Positions 30,284 through 39,748 of a stretch of DNA of 64,000 nucleotides are shown piece by piece. Numbering within the stretch: position 1 is the stretch's first letter; each line of letters begins with the position of its first letter. Made by a program: the position numbers and the translations under genes. The notes beneath the pieces were generated by a model. That model searched no databases and had not been told where the DNA came from. It saw only the letters and a program-made list of their open reading frames with translations. The stretch is from Rickettsiales bacterium (GTDB lineage: Bacteria > Pseudomonadota > Alphaproteobacteria > UBA8366), in contig PBOZ01000069.1 of the NCBI GenBank assembly GCA_002724555.1, forward strand, positions 1-64,000, in the 5' to 3' direction.

Positions 30284-30561
30284 CAAAAGACGAAATTCTG
30301 GAGACTGTCGAAGCTTTAAGAAGCATTATTGCGACAGGCAAAGATAAACTCGCAGACGGACAATATCTTGAAATGGAATTGATGCAGACAAAAATCGACG
30401 AAATTTGTCAGGAAATCGCGGAATTAACGCCGGAAGAAGCAGAAGAAGTTCGTGAACCCTTGAAGGATTTCCTCGAAGACCTTCAAACCTACTCGTCCCA
30501 TATTGACGGAATGGCAAATACAGCCGATTCAGACACGACGGTCACCGCTGACAAAGAATAA
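30280..30561 (+). CDS. small acidic helical protein, putative flagellar accessory/chaperone
   Basis: ATGA overlap with FlhB-like gene; 93 aa helical; lies before fliO-fliP. Confidence 0.7.
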   Translation: MTKDEILETVEALRSIIATGKDKLADGQYLEMELMQTKIDEICQEIAELTPEEAEEVREPLKDFLEDLQTYSSHIDGMANTADSDTTVTADKE

Positions 30562-30616
30562 ACGTCATGCGTTCACAAATTCGCCTTGGTGAACAATACA
30601 AGTTGTTTTTACCCTA

Positions 30617-30988
30617 ATGGACTTAGACTATTCAAATTACCTGCAATTCTTTTTTGCGCTGATATTTGTTTTAGGCCTCATTGGAGCTGTTGCACTCCTG
30701 CTTCGCCATTTTGGTTTTGGGGGAGCGGTTCGCCTGCAGCGACGCCTAACGGGTGGACGCCGGCGCCTTGAAGTCACGGATGTCTTGGCGGTTGATGCAC
30801 GCCGCCGGCTGGTACTCGTGCGCAGAGATAATACAGAACACTTAATATTGCTCGGTGCGAATGAAGATATTCTAATTGAAGGCTGCATTTCTGCGCCGGA
30901 AATGCCCACAGAAATGGAAGATCAAGGACAAAGCGTTAAGTCCGGAGAAGCCAGTGTTGAAACTATCGTGACGACTCCCAAGGGCTAA
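30617..30988 (+). CDS. fliO: flagellar biosynthesis protein FliO
   Basis: N-terminal TM; RRLEVTDVLAVDARRRLVLVRRDNTEHLILLGANEDILIE; upstream of fliP. Confidence 0.9.
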   Translation: MDLDYSNYLQFFFALIFVLGLIGAVALLLRHFGFGGAVRLQRRLTGGRRRLEVTDVLAVDARRRLVLVRRDNTEHLILLGANEDILIEGCISAPEMPTEMEDQGQSVKSGEASVETIVTTPKG

Positions 30989-30992
30989 CCGA

Positions 30993-31751
30993 ATGAAATT
31001 TAACAAAATAGCCCTAGTCGCATGGATATCTATTTTGGCCGGCGCTTCTCTTCTGATTTGGGGGGGGGCACCCGCTTTCGCGCAGAGCGTAAATTTGGAT
31101 TTCGGAGAGGGTGGGAGTTCAACTGCGCGTATAGTGCAACTTGTTGTTCTTCTCACAGTCATTACACTTGCGCCATCCATACTTGTGATGGTGACCTCCT
31201 TTGCAAGAATCGTTATTGTACTATCTCTTCTGCGAACAGCATTGGGAACGCAAGGTGCACCGCCAAATTCCGTTATGGTGAGTTTAGCGCTTTTCCTTAC
31301 ATTCTTTATAATGCAGCCGACCCTCGAGACGGCTTATGAGCAAGGCGTCGCCCCTCTCATCGAAGAACAAATAACGGAAGAACAAGCCTTCGACCGCACG
31401 GTTGCACCTTTAAAAAGCTTTATGCTTAGGCACGTCCGTGAAAAAGACATCGATTTATTTCGAAAAATTGCGAACGTTGGCAATATTGAAAACCTATCGG
31501 ACACGCCCCTTCGCGTGTTGGTACCAGCATTTATGATTTCCGAACTGAAGCGTGCATTCGAAATAGGGTTTTTAATTTTCATTCCGTTTCTAATAATCGA
31601 CATGGTAGTTGCATCTGTTCTAATGTCGATGGGTATGATGATGCTCCCACCAGTAATGATCTCGTTGCCGTTCAAGCTCATTTTTTTCGTTTTAGTTGAT
31701 GGCTGGTACCTCGTCGTTGGAAGTCTAGTGCAAAGCTTCGGCGAGTTATAG
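30993..31751 (+). CDS. fliP: flagellar biosynthetic protein FliP
   Basis: MVTSFARIVIVLSLLRTALGTQGAPPNSVMVSLALFLTFFIMQP; MGMMMLPPVMISLPFKL. Confidence 0.98.
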   Translation: MKFNKIALVAWISILAGASLLIWGGAPAFAQSVNLDFGEGGSSTARIVQLVVLLTVITLAPSILVMVTSFARIVIVLSLLRTALGTQGAPPNSVMVSLALFLTFFIMQPTLETAYEQGVAPLIEEQITEEQAFDRTVAPLKSFMLRHVREKDIDLFRKIANVGNIENLSDTPLRVLVPAFMISELKRAFEIGFLIFIPFLIIDMVVASVLMSMGMMMLPPVMISLPFKLIFFVLVDGWYLVVGSLVQSFGEL

Positions 31752-31765
31752 CAAAGTTAATTCGT

Positions 31766-34700
31766 CTAGCCAGTAGTTGACGGATCTGACTGAGCAGGTT
31801 TCGCACCAGTCTGATCCTTTGGCTTCCCCTTAGACTTGAGTAACCGCTCACGATAATTTTTCATAAAAGCCTGGAATTGATCAACATCAGCAATTTGTTT
31901 TTGAATCGAACCTGCGTCAAAGCCGGCACCTTCAGATGGCTTAGCAATATAATCGAAAGTCGCCGATAGCGGGCTTGCGCGCATGGCGGCTCCGTACAAT
32001 TCAAATAATTGTCTGAGAGCATCCTCATCCTTGTGAAGTTTTAACGCGACAGCCCAGAGTAATACCGTTCGTCCAAACTCATCATCGATGGATGCACCGT
32101 CTGCAGGTGGGTCGCCAACCAAGCGCTGATAAACTTTAGCCGCTTCGGCCCAATTTTTTTCTCGGAAATAAATTGCACTTCTAAGTAAGTCAGCCTCACG
32201 GCTGACATCACCAGCGAGCAATGCAATTGCGTCGTTCGCTTTACCCAGTTCAAATTCGGCTTTCGCACGTATGCGCCGACGGTCATTTTCAATTTCAAGC
32301 GAGACATTAGGATAAAAACTATCACGGAGTGCTACTAGCGCCCCTTCCGGGTCTCGGGCAATTAAGCGAATTAATGCCAACTTCGTGCCGACTGCAGCTT
32401 TTTCTTCACCACGCAGCCTAAACTTAACCTGATGACCTAATACTTCCGACGCTTTATCAAGCAAATCCACATCTATGAGTCGCTCGGCTAGTTTCTGAAT
32501 AATAAGATTACTATCCGGACCAGCGGGTGTCAGTTCGCGAAATTCGTCATACAGAGCCAATGCTTTTAAAGGTGATATATTATCCGCCTCACCTTCAAGA
32601 TAGAGGCGTCGGAAGACACCCCTCATTCGTTCTGCCGCATTCTTTGCATCTGAATGTTTTGGGAAATATGCGACAATTACCTTCAGAGTATTCAGCGCAT
32701 TACGATAGTCACCTTCCGCTAGATACAACTCACCTAAGCGATTTAAGACCTGTCGTTCAAATGCATCTCCACGCCATGCATAACGCAGCCTTTCATAGCG
32801 CTGAATAGCCTCCTCTAGTTCAATAGTTTCTTGTTGAAGGTTGATATCAATTAAATTGTATTCAGCACGCACAGAGCTGTAATGATCACCACTATCCTTC
32901 GCGCTTTGAAATGACGCGACTGCATTATCAAAATCCAACTCCATTCTGTACAATCGACCAAAAAGGTTTTCCAAACGGGCTTTATAGGTTGGACCATACG
33001 CTTCAATTTCCCCCAAGGTTTGATCCCGCCACTCCTTGGCAAGCTCTATCTGCTCAGCGTCCAGCGCAACCTTTAATCTTCTGACAAGGAGTTTAGGTTT
33101 CAACGAAATGGGGTAACCAAAAAGCGACGGATCACCGGTATTAAAATTATTGACCGCTGATTTTTGAGCTCCGGTCAGATCATCCGCTGCACCTCGCCAA
33201 AGAGCAATATCTTGAAAACCATCTAATCTTGGATCACTGAGCGTTTTTCGTGCCGCCAATCCACGTTCCGCTAAAACCAAGGCTGCACCTTTTAAGGCTG
33301 AGTAATCTTCTGAAGATGCCACCTCAAGATCGGAAAGCCCGACAAGTGACAAAACACCAAGCGCTTCCTGAGCCAATCCATGTGAAAAGTTATAACGCGC
33401 AAGTTCCATTCGAGATTTAGATCTTTGATTGGATGGCTGCTTCGCAATCTCAGCCATTAACTCCTGACGGGTATCCGTTAACTCATCCAACGATCCCCGC
33501 TGCCATTTAATAGGTTGCAAAATTTGTGATCCAACTACACCAAACGGAACTGATGACTTAACTGCATCAGCCGTATCCATCTTTGTCGGCACGGAGACTA
33601 TCTCAGAAACGTACAATCCCCTTGGACCACTAAGGACAATCTCTTTTTCTTGCTTCTTTAAACCTAAATCATCGTTAAACGTCTCTATTGCGACGCCCTG
33701 TGCCGATGCAAGTATCTGAAACTCAGGATACGCTCGCTCGCCGTTAATCCCCAAGCCAGGTTCTGTTATTGCAACAACTTGTATCGTATCTCCAATATCA
33801 GGGTCTTGGAATTCGAGTAATCGCCCGGTTGCTTCCAATGGCATAAGCAATTCTGGTCCAGTACTGCCGGTAATATTAATCCCAAAGGGAATAGGCAACA
33901 TTGGCTGCATTGGAGATCGTGAAAATTCGATTAGCCAATTTGTACCGTCTAACTGCACCTTAGAAACATTGATGCTATCATCTTTGGTTTGAATACGGAG
34001 GATGGTGGCTTGACCAGATGGAATTTGGTCAATCCGGTCTAAAAGGGTACTACTTTGTTGTTGAAGCAGCGCCGTCTTGATTGGTGAGCGAGATCCAAAG
34101 ACAATCCAAACATGTTTATTCCTGCGGAACGTTGCCATACTCACTTCTTGTGGCCATTCGAACACTAGTGTCACAGGATCCGGCGGAAGCTCATCCTGCT
34201 CGGGCCTATTCTCGTCAGCTTTCTTACGTTTTTGTGATTTTGCCTCTTTCAAATCCGTTTTAACTGAGGATTTCCCCATTGAAGTGGCGGCATCTGGTTT
34301 TAGCGGCGTGCCATCCTGTTTCTTATTTTCTGGACGCGTATCCCGCACTTTACCAGTGCTAACAACTTGTTTTTTATTTTGTTCTTTAGATTTACTCGTT
34401 TCTTGCGCTTGTTTCTCATCAGGTTTCGCAAGAAGTCTTATGGGCTTGTCAGTCTGCGACGGCGATACGGAGGCGACAGGCGCTTCTGGCGAGGTCTTAA
34501 TCTTTTGCTTTTTCTTGGGTAAATTTGTTGCTGTTGTGGCTTGCGAACCGCGAAATACATCCAATACTATTTTTGTTCCCGACCGAAAATGACGAATACG
34601 GGCTCCTTTAGTGACATCAACCGAAAACATAAGTTTATCACCTTCGATTGAGGTAGATGGATTGCTAAAACCGCGATTCAAATTTGCATGTAGGTCTGCG

Positions 34701-35239
34701 ATATTAATTCGAGCGGGTCGATTAAATCTTACCTTCACCCGAATACCATCTCGCGATACTTCATACTCAACGGGACGAGTCCAATCAAACACAAGACGGG
34801 CGTATTTGTTATGCTGCCCTTTGCGCACGCGCAATAAAGGTATAGACTCATTCGTTTCTGATACTGGCACGACGCCCTGTCGACGCACAACGTCCAAAAC
34901 AATCGAAGTCCCAATTTTAAATGTCTTGAGATCAAAATCATCCTTCAGCGATATTTTGACTATGCTGTTATCTTTGGAAATACGTGCACTAGAAATATAG
35001 TCGCGCAAAATCTTGATAGTTTGGGAAAAATTGGCTTTTAACGGACGTTCAAAGCGAACGGTTAAAGTTCTTCCGTTGATATTGGCATTATATCCCACGG
35101 GCGAAGTCCAATCGAAAACGATACGTCCAAATCCTAAATGCCCACCACCGCGTACCCGAACAACTTCCTGTGCAATCGCTGGCAGCTGCACAGCAATTAT
35201 CAGCACAACAATCGCAAAAAGACGGAAAAGTTGCATCAA
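31766..35239 (-). CDS. large secreted tetratricopeptide-repeat protein with AMIN-like N-terminal beta repeats
   Basis: Signal peptide; repeated (RIVFDW/RLVFDW/TLVFEW) ~90-aa beta modules; K/Q/E-rich linker; C-terminal TPRs; ATGA overlap with motB-like gene. Confidence 0.85.
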   Translation of the reverse strand: MMQLFRLFAIVVLIIAVQLPAIAQEVVRVRGGGHLGFGRIVFDWTSPVGYNANINGRTLTVRFERPLKANFSQTIKILRDYISSARISKDNSIVKISLKDDFDLKTFKIGTSIVLDVVRRQGVVPVSETNESIPLLRVRKGQHNKYARLVFDWTRPVEYEVSRDGIRVKVRFNRPARINIADLHANLNRGFSNPSTSIEGDKLMFSVDVTKGARIRHFRSGTKIVLDVFRGSQATTATNLPKKKQKIKTSPEAPVASVSPSQTDKPIRLLAKPDEKQAQETSKSKEQNKKQVVSTGKVRDTRPENKKQDGTPLKPDAATSMGKSSVKTDLKEAKSQKRKKADENRPEQDELPPDPVTLVFEWPQEVSMATFRRNKHVWIVFGSRSPIKTALLQQQSSTLLDRIDQIPSGQATILRIQTKDDSINVSKVQLDGTNWLIEFSRSPMQPMLPIPFGINITGSTGPELLMPLEATGRLLEFQDPDIGDTIQVVAITEPGLGINGERAYPEFQILASAQGVAIETFNDDLGLKKQEKEIVLSGPRGLYVSEIVSVPTKMDTADAVKSSVPFGVVGSQILQPIKWQRGSLDELTDTRQELMAEIAKQPSNQRSKSRMELARYNFSHGLAQEALGVLSLVGLSDLEVASSEDYSALKGAALVLAERGLAARKTLSDPRLDGFQDIALWRGAADDLTGAQKSAVNNFNTGDPSLFGYPISLKPKLLVRRLKVALDAEQIELAKEWRDQTLGEIEAYGPTYKARLENLFGRLYRMELDFDNAVASFQSAKDSGDHYSSVRAEYNLIDINLQQETIELEEAIQRYERLRYAWRGDAFERQVLNRLGELYLAEGDYRNALNTLKVIVAYFPKHSDAKNAAERMRGVFRRLYLEGEADNISPLKALALYDEFRELTPAGPDSNLIIQKLAERLIDVDLLDKASEVLGHQVKFRLRGEEKAAVGTKLALIRLIARDPEGALVALRDSFYPNVSLEIENDRRRIRAKAEFELGKANDAIALLAGDVSREADLLRSAIYFREKNWAEAAKVYQRLVGDPPADGASIDDEFGRTVLLWAVALKLHKDEDALRQLFELYGAAMRASPLSATFDYIAKPSEGAGFDAGSIQKQIADVDQFQAFMKNYRERLLKSKGKPKDQTGAKPAQSDPSTTG

Positions 35240-35943
35240 AGGCGCCCCGAATGCGGATGAATGACTATATCAACGCGGCGTGCCAACTCATATCTCAACG
35301 TTTCAGGAATTTGAACGTCCAAATCATTAAATCTGGTATCTGCGAGACCATAGATCGGAAGCTGACGCGCATACCCCGTTCGCCTTAACTCATTAGCAAC
35401 CGCGGCAGCGCGTGCCAAAGAAATTGCCCACTTGGAATCAAAATGCTTATCAGACAATAACCCGGGGTCTGTATGTCCCCGAACATCAATTCTATTGCCA
35501 ATTGATGCGATCACATCACCCATTCGGAACAATGCATCCTTTGCATCTTTTTGCAGTTCTATTTCGCCGCTCGCAAACATCGTATCACTCGGCAATGAGA
35601 CAACGACCAAACCATCAAGACGATGTACAAACGCCGATGCTAACAGAATATCACCTGCCAAATGCTCCGTTAATACGTTAGCGAGATAATCAAGAGACAA
35701 CGCTGGTTTTAATGTGACGTTCGATACATTAAGAGTCGCATTCGGCTGCGGTTGAACGTACTTTTTGGGTTTCTCCAGTGGCGGTGTTACAGAGACCATT
35801 TGATCCCACTTTTCCATCTCTATATCGCTCATCGAAAAAAGCATAACAAAGAATGCTAACAAAAGCGCAGTCACATCCGTAAATGTGACCAACCATGTGC
35901 CAACTGGAGCTGCTCCTTCGACAGTTCGATCTCCCACAATCAT
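35236..35943 (-). CDS. MotB/OmpA-family flagellar motor protein
   Basis: TM TWLVTFTDVTALLLAFFVMLFSMS with Asp; OmpA-like VRGHTDP...SLARAAAVANEL. Confidence 0.88.
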   Translation of the reverse strand: MIVGDRTVEGAAPVGTWLVTFTDVTALLLAFFVMLFSMSDIEMEKWDQMVSVTPPLEKPKKYVQPQPNATLNVSNVTLKPALSLDYLANVLTEHLAGDILLASAFVHRLDGLVVVSLPSDTMFASGEIELQKDAKDALFRMGDVIASIGNRIDVRGHTDPGLLSDKHFDSKWAISLARAAAVANELRRTGYARQLPIYGLADTRFNDLDVQIPETLRYELARRVDIVIHPHSGRL

Positions 35944-35946
35944 GGA

Positions 35947-36645
35947 TTATTCCGTATATTTTTGAAAATCAGTTTTAGTCAATGCATTCCTCCGAACAAA
36001 AAATCGCAACTCAAATTCTTTACCATCTCCTTCATGCACGCCAATAGATACTGAAGCACGGGGAGCTCCGCTGGATATCAAGTTTTCTGCAATTTCAACC
36101 GCGCGTTGAATTTCCAAATTATTCTTTCTCAAATTAAATTCCTTACCAGCTCTCCAATCTGCCCCAACTAATAATTCAAGTTCGTTTGAAAAACCCGGCA
36201 CTTCCGTCCCAAGAACGGTTGCGACGTTTCGGATTAAGTCGCTGCGGTCTTTTCGGATTAACGCTACGCCGCCAACAAAAAGCATGTTAGCGGGCAAACG
36301 AAACTGCAAAGATTTCCCGTCTGTTAATATTTTAAACTCAGCAATTGGAATCGCATTTACCCAAAGACGGCGCATTTCATCTAAAAGGTCTTCCGGCTCT
36401 AGTATCGCGCCTAGAAGGGGCGAATATTTCTTTGCAGAATCGCCCGAATCTTCGGTCGTCCTAAATGTCGAGAGTAAAGAGTCCATAACCACTCGAGATT
36501 TTATCTCAGTTCTATTTGAAATCGCATTTAATAATATAAAGAATGCAAGTAATAAAATAAATAAGCTTAAAACTAAATAACCACCAGACATCGTTTTCTG
36601 GTTAGTATTATCTTCTAGTTCGGTTTGTTTAAAAAAATCAGTCAA
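35947..36645 (-). CDS. MotB-like TM protein with degenerate OmpA-like domain
   Basis: TM GGYLVLSLFILLLAFFILLNAIS; tandem with MotB/OmpA gene. Confidence 0.75.
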   Translation of the reverse strand: MTDFFKQTELEDNTNQKTMSGGYLVLSLFILLLAFFILLNAISNRTEIKSRVVMDSLLSTFRTTEDSGDSAKKYSPLLGAILEPEDLLDEMRRLWVNAIPIAEFKILTDGKSLQFRLPANMLFVGGVALIRKDRSDLIRNVATVLGTEVPGFSNELELLVGADWRAGKEFNLRKNNLEIQRAVEIAENLISSGAPRASVSIGVHEGDGKEFELRFFVRRNALTKTDFQKYTE

Positions 36646-36868
36646 AACTTGGGACAGATTTGTCTATACCATCTTCGATATTGGCTCTACTTTTAGCCTG
36701 ATGCCTCATCAACAAAACGCATCTGAATGCTATTATCTCCAGACCTAATATTACAGACCATTCATTGGTTCGTATTGGCCAAACATTAATACAATCAAGC
36801 CACAGAATCCGTAACTGAAAACACCAATAATAAATCAGTATCCAACTGATGTTTAATAGCGTACCCAC
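36638..36868 (-). CDS. 76-aa candidate membrane microprotein
   Basis: GTG-start ORF between motE-like gene and MotB-like gene; starts 16 bp after motE stop, stop overlaps next start by 8 bp; hydrophobic segments. Confidence 0.45.
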   Translation of the reverse strand: MGTLLNISWILIYYWCFQLRILWLDCINVWPIRTNEWSVILGLEIIAFRCVLLMRHQAKSRANIEDGIDKSVPSFD

Positions 36869-36884
36869 TTTAGCGTTAAGGAAT

Positions 36885-37580
36885 CTATTTTGGCAAAGTT
36901 GGAAGCCTACGTTGATCGGCCAACTCTTTCGTCAAAATCCGTGCTTTTTCCGCATTCATTGATGCAATAACAGGAGCAACTTTACGTTCTTTCATATTAT
37001 TGATTACCTGCAAGAGAATAGGCATTTCCAATTCATTGAAGATATTCGCTGCATCTTTTGGTTTCATGTTTTCATAGATGGCAACAAGCTGGTTTACTTT
37101 GGCCTTCTCTTCCTTATTCTGTTTCTTAAGAAGAACCTTGATTTCGTCTTTCGTAGAGTTCAATTCGGTCTGCTTCTCAAGCAACTTCTGCTCGGCTGCC
37201 TTTAAGAGGACTTCACGTTCCTCTAATTGCTGCTCCCTGGCATCCAATACGTTTCGGCGTTCCGCCAATTCCTGCAACAGTTGAACCTCTCTTTCACTAA
37301 AGCGATTGGGATCGCCAACAATTGGCGTTTCGTCTTTCGTTTCTGACAAAGGCCGAGAGCCAGGCGGTAATTTTTGATTGCCGTTCGCGGTTTCATCTGC
37401 AGGTGCCAACGTTTGCGGGTCATCGGAACCCTCAGGTTGTTGCGCTAATGCCGGTTTAATTTCAATTCCACCTCTAAAATCAACGTCTGAAGCACCCTGC
37501 CAAATATTCAACGCCTTTTCTGAAAACATAAGAAACATGACGATGATCATTAATGGTAGAACTCTTACACGACCCTTCAT
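36885..37580 (-). CDS. MotE-family protein (MgtE N-terminal-like, flagellar)
   Basis: Signal/TM, coiled coil, then VAIYENMKPKDAANIFNELEMPILLQVINNMKERKVAPVIASMNAEKARILTKEL. Confidence 0.87.
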   Translation of the reverse strand: MKGRVRVLPLMIIVMFLMFSEKALNIWQGASDVDFRGGIEIKPALAQQPEGSDDPQTLAPADETANGNQKLPPGSRPLSETKDETPIVGDPNRFSEREVQLLQELAERRNVLDAREQQLEEREVLLKAAEQKLLEKQTELNSTKDEIKVLLKKQNKEEKAKVNQLVAIYENMKPKDAANIFNELEMPILLQVINNMKERKVAPVIASMNAEKARILTKELADQRRLPTLPK

Positions 37581-37583
37581 CGC

Positions 37584-38078
37584 TTAACGCATCCCTTCCA
37601 ATGCTCTCAAGAGATCAGACTTAGTCTTCCTCTGGGTAGCATCTTCTTCATTCGCTTCTTTAGACTGATTAGAATCGTCGGTCACCATCTCATCACTCAC
37701 CCGTGAGTCCCTCAACGATGCGCGTTGGCCATGTTCAGGGCGAGCTTCTCGAATTCCAGTCTCAAGACGGCTTGCCAGTTCGTCCGCCCGTTCGACCAAA
37801 AAACCCAAATCATCGCGTAATGCATTCGCACGGGTGACACTTTCCTGCAAAGATTGCGCCGTATCGGTGGCGCTAACCTTTAATCGCGCGACGCTTGTCT
37901 CGGCGTGGTTTGTTGATTCCGTAAAACTAACTAACAGTCGTTCAAACTCTGCTTTATCTTCTTGGAGTGTAGACAAACGACGGTTCAGCCTGAACGCATA
38001 CACGATCATTACGACTAATAGCGTCGCCCCTAATAACTCCAAAAAAAATGAAAACTCGGGAGACAGCATTCGTACCAC
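37584..38078 (-). CDS. DUF6468-type flagellar-cluster protein
   Basis: N-terminal TM followed by coiled coil; between motE and fliM. Confidence 0.65.
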   Translation of the reverse strand: MVRMLSPEFSFFLELLGATLLVVMIVYAFRLNRRLSTLQEDKAEFERLLVSFTESTNHAETSVARLKVSATDTAQSLQESVTRANALRDDLGFLVERADELASRLETGIREARPEHGQRASLRDSRVSDEMVTDDSNQSKEANEEDATQRKTKSDLLRALEGMR

Positions 38079-38083
38079 CTCAG

Positions 38084-39226
38084 TTACTCCGCTTGAGCGC
38101 GGTCCAATTTTTGATCAATGCGGACCGCAATCGCCCCGCCTTTGCGTCCCATACGACCTCTGAACATAGAATTTTCACCGCAACGCAAGTCGACAGTCGT
38201 ATCAGGTGTAACCTGTAACTCCAAGCGGGAACCCACTTCCCAATTCAAGACATCCTTCAGTGACACCGTCACCTCATCGAGAACCGCATCCAGCTCTACA
38301 TCAGTGAACCAGAGTTCTGTGGCAAGGTGATTCTCCCATATTGAATCTCTGCCAAATTTTTCGCCCATGAACATCTGTAAAAGTAGTTCACGAACGGGTT
38401 CCAACGTTGCGTAGGGTAACAATAACTCCAAGCAACCGCCACGATCCTCCATATCAATCCGAAAGCGGGCAACGATCGCCGCATTTGCAGGACGGGCGAT
38501 AGTTGCAAACCGAGGATTAGTTTCCAGACGGTCAAAGCGGAACGTGACCGAGGCCAATGGGTCGAAAGCACCCCCGAGGTCGGTCAAGACAACATTAATA
38601 AGCCGCTCGACTAAATTTCTTTCAATCGTAGTATACGGTCGACCTTCTATCCGCATCGCCGACGTCCCGCGACGGCCGCCGAGTAACACATCCACAATTG
38701 AGTATATTAGAGAACTGTCAACCGTGATTAGGCCAAAATTATCCCATTCTTCTACCTTGAATACCGTTAACATCGCCGGCAATGGTGTGGAATTTAAATA
38801 ATCGCCAAAGCGGATAGATGCAATGTCATCCAGACTGACTTCGACATTATCCGACGTAAAATTACGAAGAGAGGTTGACATCATTCTGACAAGCCGATCG
38901 AAAACCACCTCCAACATCGGAAGTCGTTCATAAGAAACCATTCCGCTGTCAATGATGGCCTCAATACCAGAACGTTCCGTTTCAGATTCTTCACCTTCTT
39001 GAATACCGAGCAGGCTGTCGATTTCTGACTGATCAAGAACGCGAGAACTTTCGGAACTACTATCCTCGCCAGCGCCACCAGCAGAGGCGGCCCATTCCGC
39101 ATCGAGGTTATCGACTTGTTCCTCGCCGCCATCGTCGTCGCTGGGCTCTTGCCCTGTCGAGGCCTCGTCTTCAGCTAAATCTTCGTCGTCATCATCTATC
39201 ATCATGGCGATACCCGGTGGGCTCAT
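38084..39226 (-). CDS. fliM: flagellar motor switch protein FliM
   Basis: LDQSEIDSLLG CheY-binding-like motif; MSTSLRNFTSDNVEVSLDDIASIRFGDYLNSTPLPAM. Confidence 0.96.
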   Translation of the reverse strand: MSPPGIAMMIDDDDEDLAEDEASTGQEPSDDDGGEEQVDNLDAEWAASAGGAGEDSSSESSRVLDQSEIDSLLGIQEGEESETERSGIEAIIDSGMVSYERLPMLEVVFDRLVRMMSTSLRNFTSDNVEVSLDDIASIRFGDYLNSTPLPAMLTVFKVEEWDNFGLITVDSSLIYSIVDVLLGGRRGTSAMRIEGRPYTTIERNLVERLINVVLTDLGGAFDPLASVTFRFDRLETNPRFATIARPANAAIVARFRIDMEDRGGCLELLLPYATLEPVRELLLQMFMGEKFGRDSIWENHLATELWFTDVELDAVLDEVTVSLKDVLNWEVGSRLELQVTPDTTVDLRCGENSMFRGRMGRKGGAIAVRIDQKLDRAQAE

Positions 39227-39235
39227 TCACCAACA

Positions 39236-39748
39236 CTATTGCACCAACATTTCTTTAAACAAAACATCTTTGACTTTACCTGGACTTGCCGCCACGTTTG
39301 CGCGAAACAACAACTCCTCCTTAACTCGATATAATCCGTGCGACCCTTGTAACTCCTCTATACGCAATCCCCGCAAAAAAACCTGAAAGCTATCAACAAT
39401 ACGTGGCATGACCGCCTGGATGCGAACCTCATCCTCTTTTCTTTCAAGCTCAAGACTAATTCGCAATTTAAGAAAACTCGATTTTCGGCCAGTCCGCCCC
39501 AAACTCACTAGCATTTCCTCCAATTCGAAGAAATGGCCTAACGTGTCTGTTTGCTGCTCCTCTGATTGTAATTCCTCTTCTGAAGGGCCGAGCAGATCGT
39601 CAAAAACCCCGAAGAAATACGCCACTGCGCCGCCAATCGCGAGAAGTAGTACGACGACGCCAACGATGATTAGGATTCTTCTCAATCCACCGCCGGCCCC
39701 ATCTTCACCAATGTCACCTAGTTCATCGTCATCCAGTTCATCGGCCAT
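39236..39748 (-). CDS. fliL: flagellar basal body-associated protein FliL
   Basis: N-terminal TM; FLKLRISLELERKEDEVRIQAVMPRIVDSFQVFLRGLRIEELQGSHGLYRVKEELLFRAN. Confidence 0.94.
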   Translation of the reverse strand: MADELDDDELGDIGEDGAGGGLRRILIIVGVVVLLLAIGGAVAYFFGVFDDLLGPSEEELQSEEQQTDTLGHFFELEEMLVSLGRTGRKSSFLKLRISLELERKEDEVRIQAVMPRIVDSFQVFLRGLRIEELQGSHGLYRVKEELLFRANVAASPGKVKDVLFKEMLVQ

